DNA of 64,000 nt from Sulfurovaceae bacterium (GCA_028715055.1 JAQTLE010000004.1:1-64000); one strand, 5' to 3'; counted from the stretch's first letter, positions 1-9,373 are shown. Made by a program: numbers and translations. The notes: generated by a model from the letters alone, not told the origin.

Positions 1-2
1 AC

Positions 3-437
3 CCGTCATTTGGATATGGCGGTTATTGTTTGCCAAAAGATACTAAACAATTATTGGCCAATTATGCTGACGTACCAAGCAACATCATACGTGCGATTGT
101 AGATGCAAATAGCACAAGAAAAGATTTCATAAGCGAAAGCATATTGAAAAAAAACCCTAAAATAGTAGGAATTTATCGCCTAGTCATGAAAGCAGGATCA
201 GATAATTTTCGTTCTTCTGCAATACAAGGGATTATGAAGCGAATTAAGGCCAAAGGGATCGAAGTAGTCATTTATGAACCTACACTGCATGAAGATGAGT
301 TTTTCCACTCTCGCGTTATTAGTGATCTAGAAGAGTTTAAAAAACTATCAAATGTTATTATAGCTAACCGCCATGCCGATATTTTAGATGATGTAAATGA
401 AAAAGTTTATACAAGAGATCTTTTTGGGAATGATTAA
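3..437 (+). CDS. ugd: UDP-glucose 6-dehydrogenase, C-terminal part (5'-truncated by window edge)
   Basis: The reading frame is open from base 3, upstream of the ATG in the ORF track, so only the last 144 residues are visible. They begin with [13 protein letters not shown], which carries the catalytic cysteine of UDP-glucose/GDP-mannose dehydrogenases, and continue through the UDP-binding domain ([13 protein letters not shown], then YEP). The enzyme makes UDP-glucuronate, a precursor of acidic surface polysaccharides, which fits the flippase and transferases downstream. The gene ends 14 bases before the flippase start. The substrate could be another UDP-sugar, such as UDP-N-acetylmannosamine, because the N-terminal half is not visible. 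The family call is secure. Confidence 0.92.
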   Translation, partial: PSFGYGGYCLPKDTKQLLANYADVPSNIIRAIVDANSTRKDFISESILKKNPKIVGIYRLVMKAGSDNFRSSAIQGIMKRIKAKGIEVVIYEPTLHEDEFFHSRVISDLEEFKKLSNVIIANRHADILDDVNEKVYTRDLFGND

Positions 438-451
438 GGGTAGTTTATAGC

Positions 452-1978
452 ATGACCCAACACCACAAACGAATAGCAAAAAACACTATGTTTCTATACT
501 TCCGTATGATTGTTATCATGGCGGTTAGTTTTTATACGGTTAGAGTTGTTCTAGATACACTTGGTGTGACAGACTTTGGTCTTTATAATCTTGTGGCTAG
601 TTTTGTTATTCTTATGGCAGTTTTGAATAGTACTTTAACAGGAGGGACTCAAAGGTTTTTGACTTTTGAGATAGGTAAGGGCGACTTAGTTAAACTAAAA
701 CAGACTTTTTCAACTGCTATAGTTATACATATCGCCTTAGCTTTTTTCATTCTATTTTTAGGTGAGACAATAGGTCTTTGGTTTTTGTATGAAAAGATGA
801 ATATCCCAGTAGATAGATTTGATGTTGTGTTTTGGGTGTATCAGTTTGCTATAGCCTCAATGATGGTTACAGTTATGCAAGTACCTTATAACGCACTAAT
901 CATAGCTCATGAGAGGATGCATATATTTGCTTATGTAAGTATAGTTGAGGCTATTTTAAAACTTCTTGTGGTTTATTTATTGTTAGTTATCTCATTTGAC
1001 AAGCTGATAGTTTATGGTGTTTTAATGTTTTTGGTTTCTTTATCAATGGCTATGTTTTATAGAATTTATGTGATGAGAAACTATGAAGAGTCCCATTTTT
1101 CACTCACATTTGATAAAGAGATAGTCAAATTCATGCTTCAATTTTCAGGTTGGAATCTATTTGGAACATTAGGTGCATTGCTCTCTAATCAAGGGATCAA
1201 TATCATTTTAAATATCTTTTTTGGTCCAGTTGCTGTTGCTGCACATGCTATTTCGATGCAAGTAAGTAATGGATTAAATCAATTTGTAAACAGTTTCCAA
1301 ACAGCTATAACACCTCAAATAACAAAGCTATACGCAGCAAATAGAATAGATGAACTAAATAACTTTTTATATCAAAATACTAAATATGCATTTTTGTTGC
1401 TCTGGATAGTTGTATTGCCGGTTTTTTTAAAGTTGGACTATGTTTTATCGGTTTGGTTGTCACAGATACCTCAAAATACAATTATCTTTACAAAATTGCT
1501 TATGATATATGGTCTAATGTATTCTTTTATACGTCCAATGGTGATGGCGATACAAGCTACTGGAAAAGTTAAAGGTATTCAAATGAGTGCAGGTATATTA
1601 TTAATTTTAGTTTTGCCGATTTCATGGGTTTTGTTAGAAAATAATTTTCCTATATATTCTCCATTTGTCGTGATGTTGTGTATGTGGTTTTTTCATATTT
1701 TATTGGAAATATTTTTCTTAAAAAGATTAATAAATTTTTCAGCAATAACTTTTCTAAGAATATCCGTAGCTCCTCTTTTAATCATGATAAGCATATCTTT
1801 AATATCATTAAATTATTTATCCTATGTGATAGAAAATAATATCTATCAAATATTACTTTTTTTTGTAGTGTCAATGTTTGTGAATTTTGTTTTGATCTAT
1901 TTTATAGGTATAGATTTACATACAAGAGAAAAAATAAAGCTCATGTTAGTAAATAAGTATAAACAACAAAGGAAATAG
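452..1978 (+). CDS. Wzx-type polysaccharide/O-antigen flippase (MOP superfamily)
   Basis: This 508-residue, very hydrophobic protein has about 12-14 predicted membrane segments spread over its whole length, the layout of Wzx-like flippases of the MOP/MATE fold. Such proteins move undecaprenyl-diphosphate-linked oligosaccharides across the inner membrane. The N-terminus (KRIAKNTMFLYFRM, then SFYTVRVVLDTLGV) is typical of the polysaccharide biosynthesis transporter family. It lies between ugd and an F420 hydrogenase-like gene, and its TAG stop is followed directly by the next ATG. Codons are strongly AT-rich, as is common in O-antigen loci. The transported unit cannot be inferred. Confidence 0.85.
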   Translation: MTQHHKRIAKNTMFLYFRMIVIMAVSFYTVRVVLDTLGVTDFGLYNLVASFVILMAVLNSTLTGGTQRFLTFEIGKGDLVKLKQTFSTAIVIHIALAFFILFLGETIGLWFLYEKMNIPVDRFDVVFWVYQFAIASMMVTVMQVPYNALIIAHERMHIFAYVSIVEAILKLLVVYLLLVISFDKLIVYGVLMFLVSLSMAMFYRIYVMRNYEESHFSLTFDKEIVKFMLQFSGWNLFGTLGALLSNQGINIILNIFFGPVAVAAHAISMQVSNGLNQFVNSFQTAITPQITKLYAANRIDELNNFLYQNTKYAFLLLWIVVLPVFLKLDYVLSVWLSQIPQNTIIFTKLLMIYGLMYSFIRPMVMAIQATGKVKGIQMSAGILLILVLPISWVLLENNFPIYSPFVVMLCMWFFHILLEIFFLKRLINFSAITFLRISVAPLLIMISISLISLNYLSYVIENNIYQILLFFVVSMFVNFVLIYFIGIDLHTREKIKLMLVNKYKQQRK

Positions 1979-3277
1979 ATGAGTTTCAATATTATCCAAA
2001 CAACTGTGCTAAAAGATCAATGTATCGGTTGTGGAACTTGTGATGCTGTTTGCCCTGTAGATGTTTTAAAAATGGATTTTAATTCAATTGGTATGTATGA
2101 ACCTGTTGAATCAGAAGGTTGTTTAGATAAATGCACACTTTGTATGGATGCTTGTCCTTTTGTAGAAGAAAATAAAGATGAAAAAGAGTTAGCAAAAAAT
2201 ATCTATGAAAATGAAGATAATATACTTTTTCATAAAGATTTGGGTTATTTTGTAAATACTTATGAAGTACATAAAAAAGATACTGCCGAAAGATTGAAAT
2301 CAGCATCAGGTGGTGCAGGGCATTCAATATTGAAAAATTTACTTGAGCAACAATTTGTTGATACTGTATTAACAGTTGAATCAAACAATGATCCCGATAA
2401 GCTTTTTAAATTTTCTTATTTTAAAGAGATGAAAGAGTTGGAAAAAATAAGAGGGTCGGTATATTATCCTACCGAGATGTCTGAAGTACTAGACTATGTG
2501 ATAAAAAATGATGGAAAATATGCGATAACCACACTTCCATGTTTTGCAAAAGCCATCAGACTTGCACAAGAGAAAAATAGTAAATTACGAAAAAGAATAA
2601 AGTTTGTAATAGGCCTTGTTTGTGGACAAATGAAAACAAAAGAGTTTATACATACTTTGGCAAAGAATGCAATAGGTACAGATAGACTGAAAACTGTAAA
2701 TTTTAGAGTGAAACAAGAAAATAGATCAGCTATCAATTTTGCTTTTGAGTTTAAAAGTATTGATGAAGAGAAAGTGAATAGACTTTCGAATGCGGATATG
2801 CCTTCTAAATTATGGGGAAGCAGAGCCTTTACTCCCAACGCTTGTAATAGCTGTACTGATGTCTTTGCACATTGTGCAGATATAGTACTTATGGATGCAT
2901 GGCTTCCTGAATATACAAAAGATTATAAAGGGCATACTTTAGTTGTAGCTCGTACAAATGAAATAGTAAATATTTTAGAAAACTCTTTAGATATTGAACT
3001 AAAAAAGATAGATTACAAAAAAGTTTTTTTATCTCAAAAACCTGTTGTAGATAATAAAAATGCTATTTTTTATGGGAGTAAAAATATTTTTATTCATAAT
3101 ATAAATAAGCATAAATTACAAATTCAAAAATTATCAAATGAAAACTATGAACTTAATAAACCTGTTATAAATATACTTTTTAATAAAATAAGACAAATAC
3201 AAAAAATACACAGTTTTGTAATCTTACCTAAAAGAGTAGTTTTAAAAGTTTTTAGAATCCTAAAAGGAAGTAGATGA
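1979..3277 (+). CDS. FrhB/FdhB-like (coenzyme F420 hydrogenase beta family) iron-sulfur protein of the polysaccharide locus
   Basis: The 432-residue protein opens with two ferredoxin-like [4Fe-4S] motifs: CIGCGTCDAVCP (Cys 15, 18, 21, 25) and CLDKCTLCMDACP (Cys 48, 52, 55, 59). An FrhB_FdhB N- and C-terminal region follows, with further cysteines in ACNSCTDVFAHCAD. In methanogens this family handles F420, but many copies sit in bacterial exopolysaccharide clusters next to pyruvyl transferases, as here (4-base overlap with the next gene). A redox role on a sugar or pyruvyl precursor is inference; no F420 biosynthesis gene is visible in the window. It starts immediately after the flippase stop. 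Confidence 0.82.
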   Translation: MSFNIIQTTVLKDQCIGCGTCDAVCPVDVLKMDFNSIGMYEPVESEGCLDKCTLCMDACPFVEENKDEKELAKNIYENEDNILFHKDLGYFVNTYEVHKKDTAERLKSASGGAGHSILKNLLEQQFVDTVLTVESNNDPDKLFKFSYFKEMKELEKIRGSVYYPTEMSEVLDYVIKNDGKYAITTLPCFAKAIRLAQEKNSKLRKRIKFVIGLVCGQMKTKEFIHTLAKNAIGTDRLKTVNFRVKQENRSAINFAFEFKSIDEEKVNRLSNADMPSKLWGSRAFTPNACNSCTDVFAHCADIVLMDAWLPEYTKDYKGHTLVVARTNEIVNILENSLDIELKKIDYKKVFLSQKPVVDNKNAIFYGSKNIFIHNINKHKLQIQKLSNENYELNKPVINILFNKIRQIQKIHSFVILPKRVVLKVFRILKGSR

Positions 3278-4395
3278 AAATAGGCATCCTCACCCTCCCT
3301 ATAGCTGAAAACTACGGCGGTATTTTACAGGCTATTGCACTATATAGACTTTTGCACACCCAGGGGCATGAAGTGGTTTTGATCTATAAAAAGCATTATA
3401 GTAAATATGTATTATTGAAAAAAGTAATTAAAACAATGTTATTAAATATCCCATTTCATAATTTTAAAAATATTAAAACAAATTATAAACTAAATCAAGA
3501 AAGATTAGAAAGAAAAGCATTCCATCGACCTTTTGTTGAAAAAGAGATATTTAATATTAGTGAAGATTTATATACTAAAAAAGATTTAGAAGAGTTTGCA
3601 AAAAAAGAAAACTTTGATGCAGTTATAGTAGGAAGTGATCAGGTATGGAGAAAAGCTTATATAGATGATAAATATTATAAAAGCTATTTTCTGGATTTTG
3701 TCGATGGCAACAAAACAAAAAAGATAGCATGTGCGGCCTCTTTTGGAAAAGACTACTGGGAAGGTGAAGGCGATAGTGAGGATATAGCTAGACTGCTAAA
3801 AGATTTTACGGCTATATCTACCCGAGAGGCTTTGGGTGTGGATATATGCAAAAGTAGTTTTAGTTATAACGAAGCAAAACATGTATTGGATCCTACGCTT
3901 TTGATAGGCAAAGCGTTTTATATAGATGAGATCATCTCAAAGTATGATACTTCAAACATACCAAAAGGCGGGCTTGTTACTTATGTACTTGATGAAGCCA
4001 ACGAAAAAAAAGAGATCATAGAGTTTGTACAAAAAAGAAAAGAGCTAAAAGGTTTGCATCACCTCAAAGGTTTTAATACTTCTGATGTAACCTTTTCGGT
4101 GCCACAGTGGGTTGCATCGTTTTCTAATGCTGATTTTATAGTGACAGATTCATTTCACGGGATGGTTTTCTCTATTATCTTTGAAAAAGAGTTTATAGTG
4201 ATTGGAAATCCTAAAAGGGGTTTAGATAGATTTATATCGCTGCTTTCTTTGCTTGGTCTGGAAGATAGACTTGTTTTCAGTGTAAATGATTTGAATGATA
4301 AAAAACTAGAGAGTATTGACTATAGTAGAGTTAATAAGATTTTAGAAGATGAAAAGAAAAAGTCGTTGGAATTTTTGATGGGAGCCGTTGGATGA
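3274..4395 (+). CDS. Polysaccharide pyruvyl transferase family protein
   Basis: This 373-residue protein matches the polysaccharide pyruvyl transferase family (PF04230 type). Its N-terminus MKIGILTLPIAENYGGILQ contains the conserved N-[YF]-GG region, an AVIVGSDQVWR segment follows, and the C-terminal third has the ADFIVTDSFHGMVFS signature. Characterised members transfer pyruvate from phosphoenolpyruvate to a sugar as a ketal, adding negative charge to surface glycans; others have unrelated or unknown acceptors. It overlaps both neighbours by 4 bases (ATGA), so it is translationally coupled to the iron-sulfur protein and the GT2 gene. Parts of the gene use more G and C than the flippase, hinting at mosaic origin. 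Confidence 0.85.
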   Translation: MKIGILTLPIAENYGGILQAIALYRLLHTQGHEVVLIYKKHYSKYVLLKKVIKTMLLNIPFHNFKNIKTNYKLNQERLERKAFHRPFVEKEIFNISEDLYTKKDLEEFAKKENFDAVIVGSDQVWRKAYIDDKYYKSYFLDFVDGNKTKKIACAASFGKDYWEGEGDSEDIARLLKDFTAISTREALGVDICKSSFSYNEAKHVLDPTLLIGKAFYIDEIISKYDTSNIPKGGLVTYVLDEANEKKEIIEFVQKRKELKGLHHLKGFNTSDVTFSVPQWVASFSNADFIVTDSFHGMVFSIIFEKEFIVIGNPKRGLDRFISLLSLLGLEDRLVFSVNDLNDKKLESIDYSRVNKILEDEKKKSLEFLMGAVG

Positions 4396-5333
4396 CAAGT
4401 GAAAAGCAACCATTTTTTAGTGTAGTAATTCCGCTTTACAATAAACAAAATCATGTAAAAGAGACCATCAAATCCGTTCTGGGACAATCATTTCAGAATT
4501 TTGAAATAGTGGTGGTCAATGACGGCTCAACCGATGAGAGTACTAAAGTTGTTGAATCGATAGAAGATGATCGCATTCGACTTATTCACCAAGAAAATGC
4601 AGGAGTATCAGTAGCAAGAAATAGAGGCATAAGAGAAGCAAAATCAGAATATATCGCATTTTTGGATGCTGATGATATTTGGTTACCAGAGTTTTTAGAA
4701 ACTATATATGAACTTATAAAAAAGTTTCCAAATGCTGGACTTTATGCTACGGCATTTAAAAAAAGAAAAGCAAATGGCGAAGAGAGTGCTATAAATATTC
4801 AAGGCTTACCGTCAAAGGACTATGTAGGACTAATTCCAAACTATTTTGAATCAATTGTAAAAGGAGACCTTTTAGTGTGTGCATCCGCTATATGTATTCC
4901 AAAAAAAGTATTTATAGGAAATGATATTTTGTTTCCTCCTGGTGAAAAGTATGGAGAAGATCAATATATTTGGGCTAGAGTTGCTCTTGAAAAAAAAATT
5001 GCTTATGATACTAATGTATGCGCGGTGTATTGTATAGATGCTGAAAATAATACTCAAACTGGTATAAATAAACTTAAAGACCCAAGAAGTTTTATTTTGC
5101 AACTAAAACACCATATGAAATTACAAGATGATAGAGAATTTAATTATTGGTTTAGTAAATATATTGAAAAACAAGTTTTTCGAGTTATAACAAGAAATAT
5201 AAACAATGGGTATAGAATGTACGCTTTAAAACAGTTATTTAAATATAAACTTTCATTTATAAATACTTTAAAGCTAAGCATTAGACTTGCTATTCCACAG
5301 TTTTTAATAAGTCATTTAAAAAGGTTAAAGTAG
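4392..5333 (+). CDS. Glycosyltransferase family 2
   Basis: The 313-residue protein is a GT-A fold transferase. The N-terminus FFSVVIPLYNKQNHVKETI is the nucleotide-binding strand, VVVNDGSTDES binds the nucleotide, and FLDADDIW near residue 93 is the DXD metal site. It should add one sugar to the lipid-linked repeat unit on the cytoplasmic face of the membrane. The C-terminal 100 residues are AT-rich and poorly conserved. It overlaps the pyruvyl transferase gene by 4 bases, and its stop codon abuts the ATG of the acyltransferase. Donor and acceptor cannot be predicted. Confidence 0.9.
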   Translation: MTSEKQPFFSVVIPLYNKQNHVKETIKSVLGQSFQNFEIVVVNDGSTDESTKVVESIEDDRIRLIHQENAGVSVARNRGIREAKSEYIAFLDADDIWLPEFLETIYELIKKFPNAGLYATAFKKRKANGEESAINIQGLPSKDYVGLIPNYFESIVKGDLLVCASAICIPKKVFIGNDILFPPGEKYGEDQYIWARVALEKKIAYDTNVCAVYCIDAENNTQTGINKLKDPRSFILQLKHHMKLQDDREFNYWFSKYIEKQVFRVITRNINNGYRMYALKQLFKYKLSFINTLKLSIRLAIPQFLISHLKRLK

Positions 5334-5798
5334 ATGATTGAAAATCATATCCTAAATTGCTACAAAAAAATAAACAAACTGAAAAAATCTAACTTTATTC
5401 TTACAAAAATAGTTAAAGTACTATTAATTAAGTATTATAATTTTATATTAAAATATTTCTTTGGTTCATTTATTTCGCACGATGCTAAGCTCGGTAATGG
5501 TATTAAGTTTCAACACTCTTTTCACGGAATATTTATATCTCAAAGTGCAGTAATTGGTAATAATGTAACAATTCTTCATCATAGTACTATTGGGTCAAAC
5601 ATATCAAAAATAGGGGGGAAGATGGAAGCACCAACTATTGAAGATGATGTATTTATAGGATGTAATGCTTGTATTATTGGAAAAACAACTATAGGAAAAG
5701 GCTCTAAAGTGGGAGCTGGGGTAGTGATTACTAATAAAAAGATTAAACCAAATTCAACTGTATATGTAAATAATTTAACTATTTTGGAGCAAAAATGA
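5334..5798 (+). CDS. Left-handed beta-helix acyltransferase (serine O-acetyltransferase-like)
   Basis: The 154-residue protein has a short helical N-terminus (about 45 residues) and then hexapeptide repeats with isoleucine/valine at regular spacing: ISQSAVIGNNVTI, then APTIEDDVFIGCNACIIGKTTIGKG. This is the left-handed beta-helix of the LbH_SAT/sugar O-acetyltransferase group. HSFHGIFI and LHHSTIG supply histidines at likely catalytic positions. In this locus it most likely O-acetylates a glycan residue rather than serine, though that is inferred from context only. It abuts the GT2 stop and overlaps the ATP-grasp gene by 4 bases. Confidence 0.82.
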   Translation: MIENHILNCYKKINKLKKSNFILTKIVKVLLIKYYNFILKYFFGSFISHDAKLGNGIKFQHSFHGIFISQSAVIGNNVTILHHSTIGSNISKIGGKMEAPTIEDDVFIGCNACIIGKTTIGKGSKVGAGVVITNKKIKPNSTVYVNNLTILEQK

Positions 5799-6823
5799 TC
5801 GCGATTCACCACAGAAAAACAGGCTTTTCAGAAAAGTGGATAGAGTATTGTAAAAACAAGAATATAGCATACAAGATAGTTAATTGCTATGACAATGATA
5901 TTATCGAACAACTAAAAGGGTGTGATGCTTTGATGTGGCATTGGCACCACACTGACTCTAAAGATATACTTTTTGCAAGACAACTTATATACTCTCTTGA
6001 AATGATGGGAAAAAAAGTTTTTCCAAATACCAAGACATCATGGCACTTTGATGATAAGCTTGGTCAAAAGTATTTATTAGAAGCTGTAGATTCTCCATTG
6101 ATAAACAGTTATGTATATTATGATAAACACAGTGCACTCAACTGGATAGAAAAGACAACTTTTCCAAAAGTTTTTAAACTTCGAGGAGGTGCTGGAGCTG
6201 AAAATGTTAAATTAATTAATGACAAAAATGAAGCCAGAGGATATATAAAGAAAGCTTTTGGAAAGGGATTTGGGTTAAACAGGTTTGCCCCATTAAAAGA
6301 AAGAGTATGGCATTTCGAAAGAGACAAAAGTTTGAAGTCATTCATAAATATAGGCAGGGGTTTAGGTAGGGTCTTGCTTCCCAATAAAATCAAAAAAAAC
6401 CTACCTGTTCAAAAACATTATATGTATGCTCAAGACTTTATTCCCGATAATGATAGTGATATCAGAGTTATAGTCATTGGCCAAAGAGCATTTGCCATTA
6501 AAAGAATGATTAGAAAAAATGATTTCAGAGCATCTGGAAGTGGAAATATTATTTATGATCCTAAACAGATACCATTAGAGTGCGTAAAGTTGGCTTTTGA
6601 TACAACAAGAAAATTACAAGCCCAATGTATAGCATATGATTTTGTATTTTTGAAAGGCATTCCTAAAATAATTGAGATTAGCTATGCATTTAATAGAGAG
6701 GTTTACCTTGATTGTCCTGGTTATTGGAATAGTTCACTAGGGTGGATAGAAGGTAAGTTTTATCCAGAGTTTTTTATGGTTGAAGATATGATTGATATAC
6801 TGCAAAATGAAATGGACAACTGA
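5795..6823 (+). CDS. ATP-grasp (RimK-like) ligase in polysaccharide locus
   Basis: This 342-residue protein looks like an ATP-grasp enzyme. The central part has FPKVFKLRGGAGAENVKLI (ATP-grasp subdomain with lysine and glycine-rich loop), then YAQDFIPDNDSDIRVIVIG, and the C-terminal CIAYDFVFLKGIPKIIEIS carries the acidic residues that bind Mg-ATP. Family members ligate a carboxylate to an amine through an acyl phosphate. Within a glycan locus it may attach an amino acid or similar group to a uronic acid, a possible use for the ugd product. That role is inference. It overlaps the acyltransferase gene by 4 bases and lies 2 bases before the polymerase gene. Confidence 0.75.
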   Translation: MIAIHHRKTGFSEKWIEYCKNKNIAYKIVNCYDNDIIEQLKGCDALMWHWHHTDSKDILFARQLIYSLEMMGKKVFPNTKTSWHFDDKLGQKYLLEAVDSPLINSYVYYDKHSALNWIEKTTFPKVFKLRGGAGAENVKLINDKNEARGYIKKAFGKGFGLNRFAPLKERVWHFERDKSLKSFINIGRGLGRVLLPNKIKKNLPVQKHYMYAQDFIPDNDSDIRVIVIGQRAFAIKRMIRKNDFRASGSGNIIYDPKQIPLECVKLAFDTTRKLQAQCIAYDFVFLKGIPKIIEISYAFNREVYLDCPGYWNSSLGWIEGKFYPEFFMVEDMIDILQNEMDN

Positions 6824-6825
6824 TT

Positions 6826-8025
6826 ATGTTCAAACTGTTTTCGGGTAAGACATTTTATTTATTTATTATTGTTTTTGTCGCAAGTCAAATAATATTTCCA
6901 TTATCTAATAATGTATACATAAGTAATTTAATTAATATCTTTTTATTAATATACTTTTCAAGTTATTTGATAATTAAAAAAGAGATCAAACTGTCATATA
7001 ATTATATTATTTTGGCCTATGGGGTATTTGTTCTACTTGCTTATATGAGCTTTTTCTGGACAGATTATATGGAAGACTCACAAATAATTAGCTTTAGTCT
7101 TTTAGTAATACTAATAGACTTAATTCTTATTTATAACTTGATTAGAAAATTTAATATTTCTGAAAGTGTACTGTACGGTGTTGTAATTGGTAATATTCCT
7201 AATTTATTAATCGCATTAGGTATATTTAGTTATGATACTGGTTATAAGTATAGCATGGTGCGTTTTGTGGGGACTGCTGCAAACCCCAATATAACTGCAA
7301 TTTTTTTATTATTTTCTCTTTTTTCTTCTTTAATGCTTTTGGCGAATATCAAAAACTCTTTTGTTAAAGCTATTCTATCTATGAATCTTGTCTTGACAAT
7401 ATACACTATTGCTTTAACCGTTTCTAAAAAAGGTATATTGTTTGGTGTATTTATGATTTTAGCTTACTATTCAAGATATTTCTTTACAAAAAAATTCTTA
7501 ATTGTAATAGTGTCAACTCTTGCTTTGGTTGTTATGCTCTGGGGAATCATAAAAGATAGTGCTTTTACTGATCAGAAATTTGACTTAATAATAAAAAGAT
7601 TTGATGAGTTTGTGTATGTTGTATCAAGTGGTAATACTGCCGGGACGAGCACCGGTTACAGGTTAAAATTTATTTCAATAGGAGAAGATCTTATTGGCGA
7701 CAAACCTCTTCTGGGGTATGGTGTAGGATCATTTAGCGAGGTTTCAGGCACTGGAGAGTATGCGCATAATAATTTTATAGAAGTAGCCGTTGGGTTAGGT
7801 ATTATTGGTTTCTTTATCTATTATTCAATCTATTTTGTGTTGTTTTATAAACTTTATTTTTGCAAAAATAAAGAAAAATATCTTGTTGTCATTTTTGTAT
7901 TCATATTATTATTAATGGATGCTGCCTTAGTTTCTTATAGCTTGAAATTATTATTAATTATGCTTCTATATTGTTATTGGTTTGTTGATCAGCATTGTGA
8001 GGGTAAAAAATGCAAGGTGAAATAA
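6826..8025 (+). CDS. O-antigen polymerase/ligase (Wzy_C-type membrane protein)
   Basis: The 399-residue protein has around 10-12 hydrophobic segments and one large periplasmic loop (around residues 250-310) containing GTSTGYRLKFISIGEDLIG and YGVGSFSEVSGTGEYAHNNFIE. The [YF]G-x-G ... HNNFIE arrangement before the last helices is the hallmark of the O-antigen ligase/Wzy_C family. It would polymerise the repeat unit or attach it to lipid A-core. Which of the two (Wzy or WaaL) cannot be told from sequence alone; position among unit-assembly genes favours Wzy. The truncated glycosyltransferase reading frame at 8010 overlaps its last 16 bases. Confidence 0.82.
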   Translation: MFKLFSGKTFYLFIIVFVASQIIFPLSNNVYISNLINIFLLIYFSSYLIIKKEIKLSYNYIILAYGVFVLLAYMSFFWTDYMEDSQIISFSLLVILIDLILIYNLIRKFNISESVLYGVVIGNIPNLLIALGIFSYDTGYKYSMVRFVGTAANPNITAIFLLFSLFSSLMLLANIKNSFVKAILSMNLVLTIYTIALTVSKKGILFGVFMILAYYSRYFFTKKFLIVIVSTLALVVMLWGIIKDSAFTDQKFDLIIKRFDEFVYVVSSGNTAGTSTGYRLKFISIGEDLIGDKPLLGYGVGSFSEVSGTGEYAHNNFIEVAVGLGIIGFFIYYSIYFVLFYKLYFCKNKEKYLVVIFVFILLLMDAALVSYSLKLLLIMLLYCYWFVDQHCEGKKCKVK

Positions 8026-8279
8026 CATTTTTCATTGGTTCATTAAGTAGTAGTGTAAAAGGTGTTTGTGTTAATGTTGCAAATGGACTTACTGATAGAG
8101 GATGGGATGTAAATTTAGTTTGCATGAATCTTAAGCGCAAAGAGCGTCTTGCTAGCGTTTCCGAGAAGATTAATTTGGTTGACCTTAATATCAGTCATTT
8201 TGCTTTTGGTTTTATACCTTTGTTAAAATATTTAAAGCAGAATAAAGTTAAAAATATTGTTAGCTTAAATAGAATCTGA
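8010..8279 (+). pseudogene. Truncated glycosyltransferase (GT4-like N-terminal fragment)
   Basis: The 89-codon frame resembles only the first quarter of a GT4 glycosyltransferase: a Rossmann start (GEITFFIGSLSSSVKGVCVN) and ANGLTDRGWDVNLVCMNL, ending at a TGA after FIPLLKYLKQNKVKNIVSL. Intact members are about 350-370 residues, and the nucleotide-sugar-binding half is absent. The usual glycine-rich GGxER loop reads SSSVKG, another sign of decay. The next transferase starts 12 bases downstream, so the rest of the gene was probably lost by deletion or recombination. A functional 89-aa protein is possible but unlikely. Confidence 0.72.
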
Positions 8280-8290
8280 GAGGGTATAAA

Positions 8291-9373
8291 TTGAGAATAA
8301 ACATATTATTTATCGTTCCCTCTATGAGAGGAGGAGGTGCGGAAAGAGTGATTTCCACTTTATTACAGCATCTAGATTATGATCGTTTTGACCTAAGCCT
8401 CGCATTAATTACCAAAGAAGGAAAATTTTTAGAGGATATACCCCATCATGTCAATATTATCGATTTGGATGCTAAAAGGGTTCGGAATTCTATCTTTAAG
8501 ATCATCAAAACGATAAACACCGTTAAGCCAGATATCGTTTTTTCGACTTTAGGACATTTGAATTTACTAATATCAATTTTGCGACCTTTATTATCCAAGA
8601 GAATCATTTTTATCGGTCGTGAATCAAATACAGTAAGTGTTATCAATAAACAGAGTAAATACCCAAAAGTATTTGATTTTTTGTATAAAAACTTTTACAA
8701 CAATTTTGACCATATAGTTGCGCAAGCAGAATATATGGAAAAAGATTTGGTAGAAAACTATCAGATTAAGGGTGAAAAAATCACAGTCATCAATAATCCC
8801 ATCGATTTTGCAAAAATTGAAAAATTATCCGATCAAGCTACAGAGATATTGTTTGACACAAGCAAAATCAATCTTTTGGCGGTTGGAAGATTATCTTACC
8901 AAAAAGGGTTTGATACGCTTATTGAAATTTTTAATGAATTGGATGATCGATATGTTTTATCTATTTTGGGAGAAGGTCCAGATGAGGACAAATTAAAAGA
9001 GCTAATACAGCATTGTCATTTAGAATCAAAAGTAAAATTATTAGGATTCAAAAACAATCCATATCTTTACATGAAACAGGCAGATATTTTTGTTTTGAGC
9101 AGTAGGTTTGAAGGTTTCCCAAATGTAGTACTGGAGGCAAACGCGTGCGGTACTCCTGTCGTCGCTTTTGATTGTCCGGGAGGAACCGGTGAGATCATCG
9201 TAAATGGGCAAAACGGCTATTTGGCGAAGTGTCAAGATAAAAATGATTTTATTGCGAAATTAAAAAGTACCGATTTTAAAAAAAGGATAGAAAAAGAATA
9301 TCTCAAAAAATTTGAGGTTGGAGAAATCATAAATCAATATGAAGCACTTTTTGAGAAGGTAATAAATGATTAA
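8291..9373 (+). CDS. Glycosyltransferase family 4 (GT-B)
   Basis: The 360-residue protein starts with TTG preceded by GAGAGGG. The N-terminal domain has FIVPSMRGGGAERVISTLLQ, the acceptor-binding glycine loop. The C-terminal domain has LLAVGRLSYQKGFDTLI and SRFEGFPNVVLEANACGTP, with the EX7E-type nucleotide-sugar site of GT4 retaining transferases. It should add a sugar to the lipid-linked glycan at the inner face of the cytoplasmic membrane. It overlaps the following transferase by 8 bases. Specificity is unknown. Confidence 0.9.
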   Translation: MRINILFIVPSMRGGGAERVISTLLQHLDYDRFDLSLALITKEGKFLEDIPHHVNIIDLDAKRVRNSIFKIIKTINTVKPDIVFSTLGHLNLLISILRPLLSKRIIFIGRESNTVSVINKQSKYPKVFDFLYKNFYNNFDHIVAQAEYMEKDLVENYQIKGEKITVINNPIDFAKIEKLSDQATEILFDTSKINLLAVGRLSYQKGFDTLIEIFNELDDRYVLSILGEGPDEDKLKELIQHCHLESKVKLLGFKNNPYLYMKQADIFVLSSRFEGFPNVVLEANACGTPVVAFDCPGGTGEIIVNGQNGYLAKCQDKNDFIAKLKSTDFKKRIEKEYLKKFEVGEIINQYEALFEKVIND

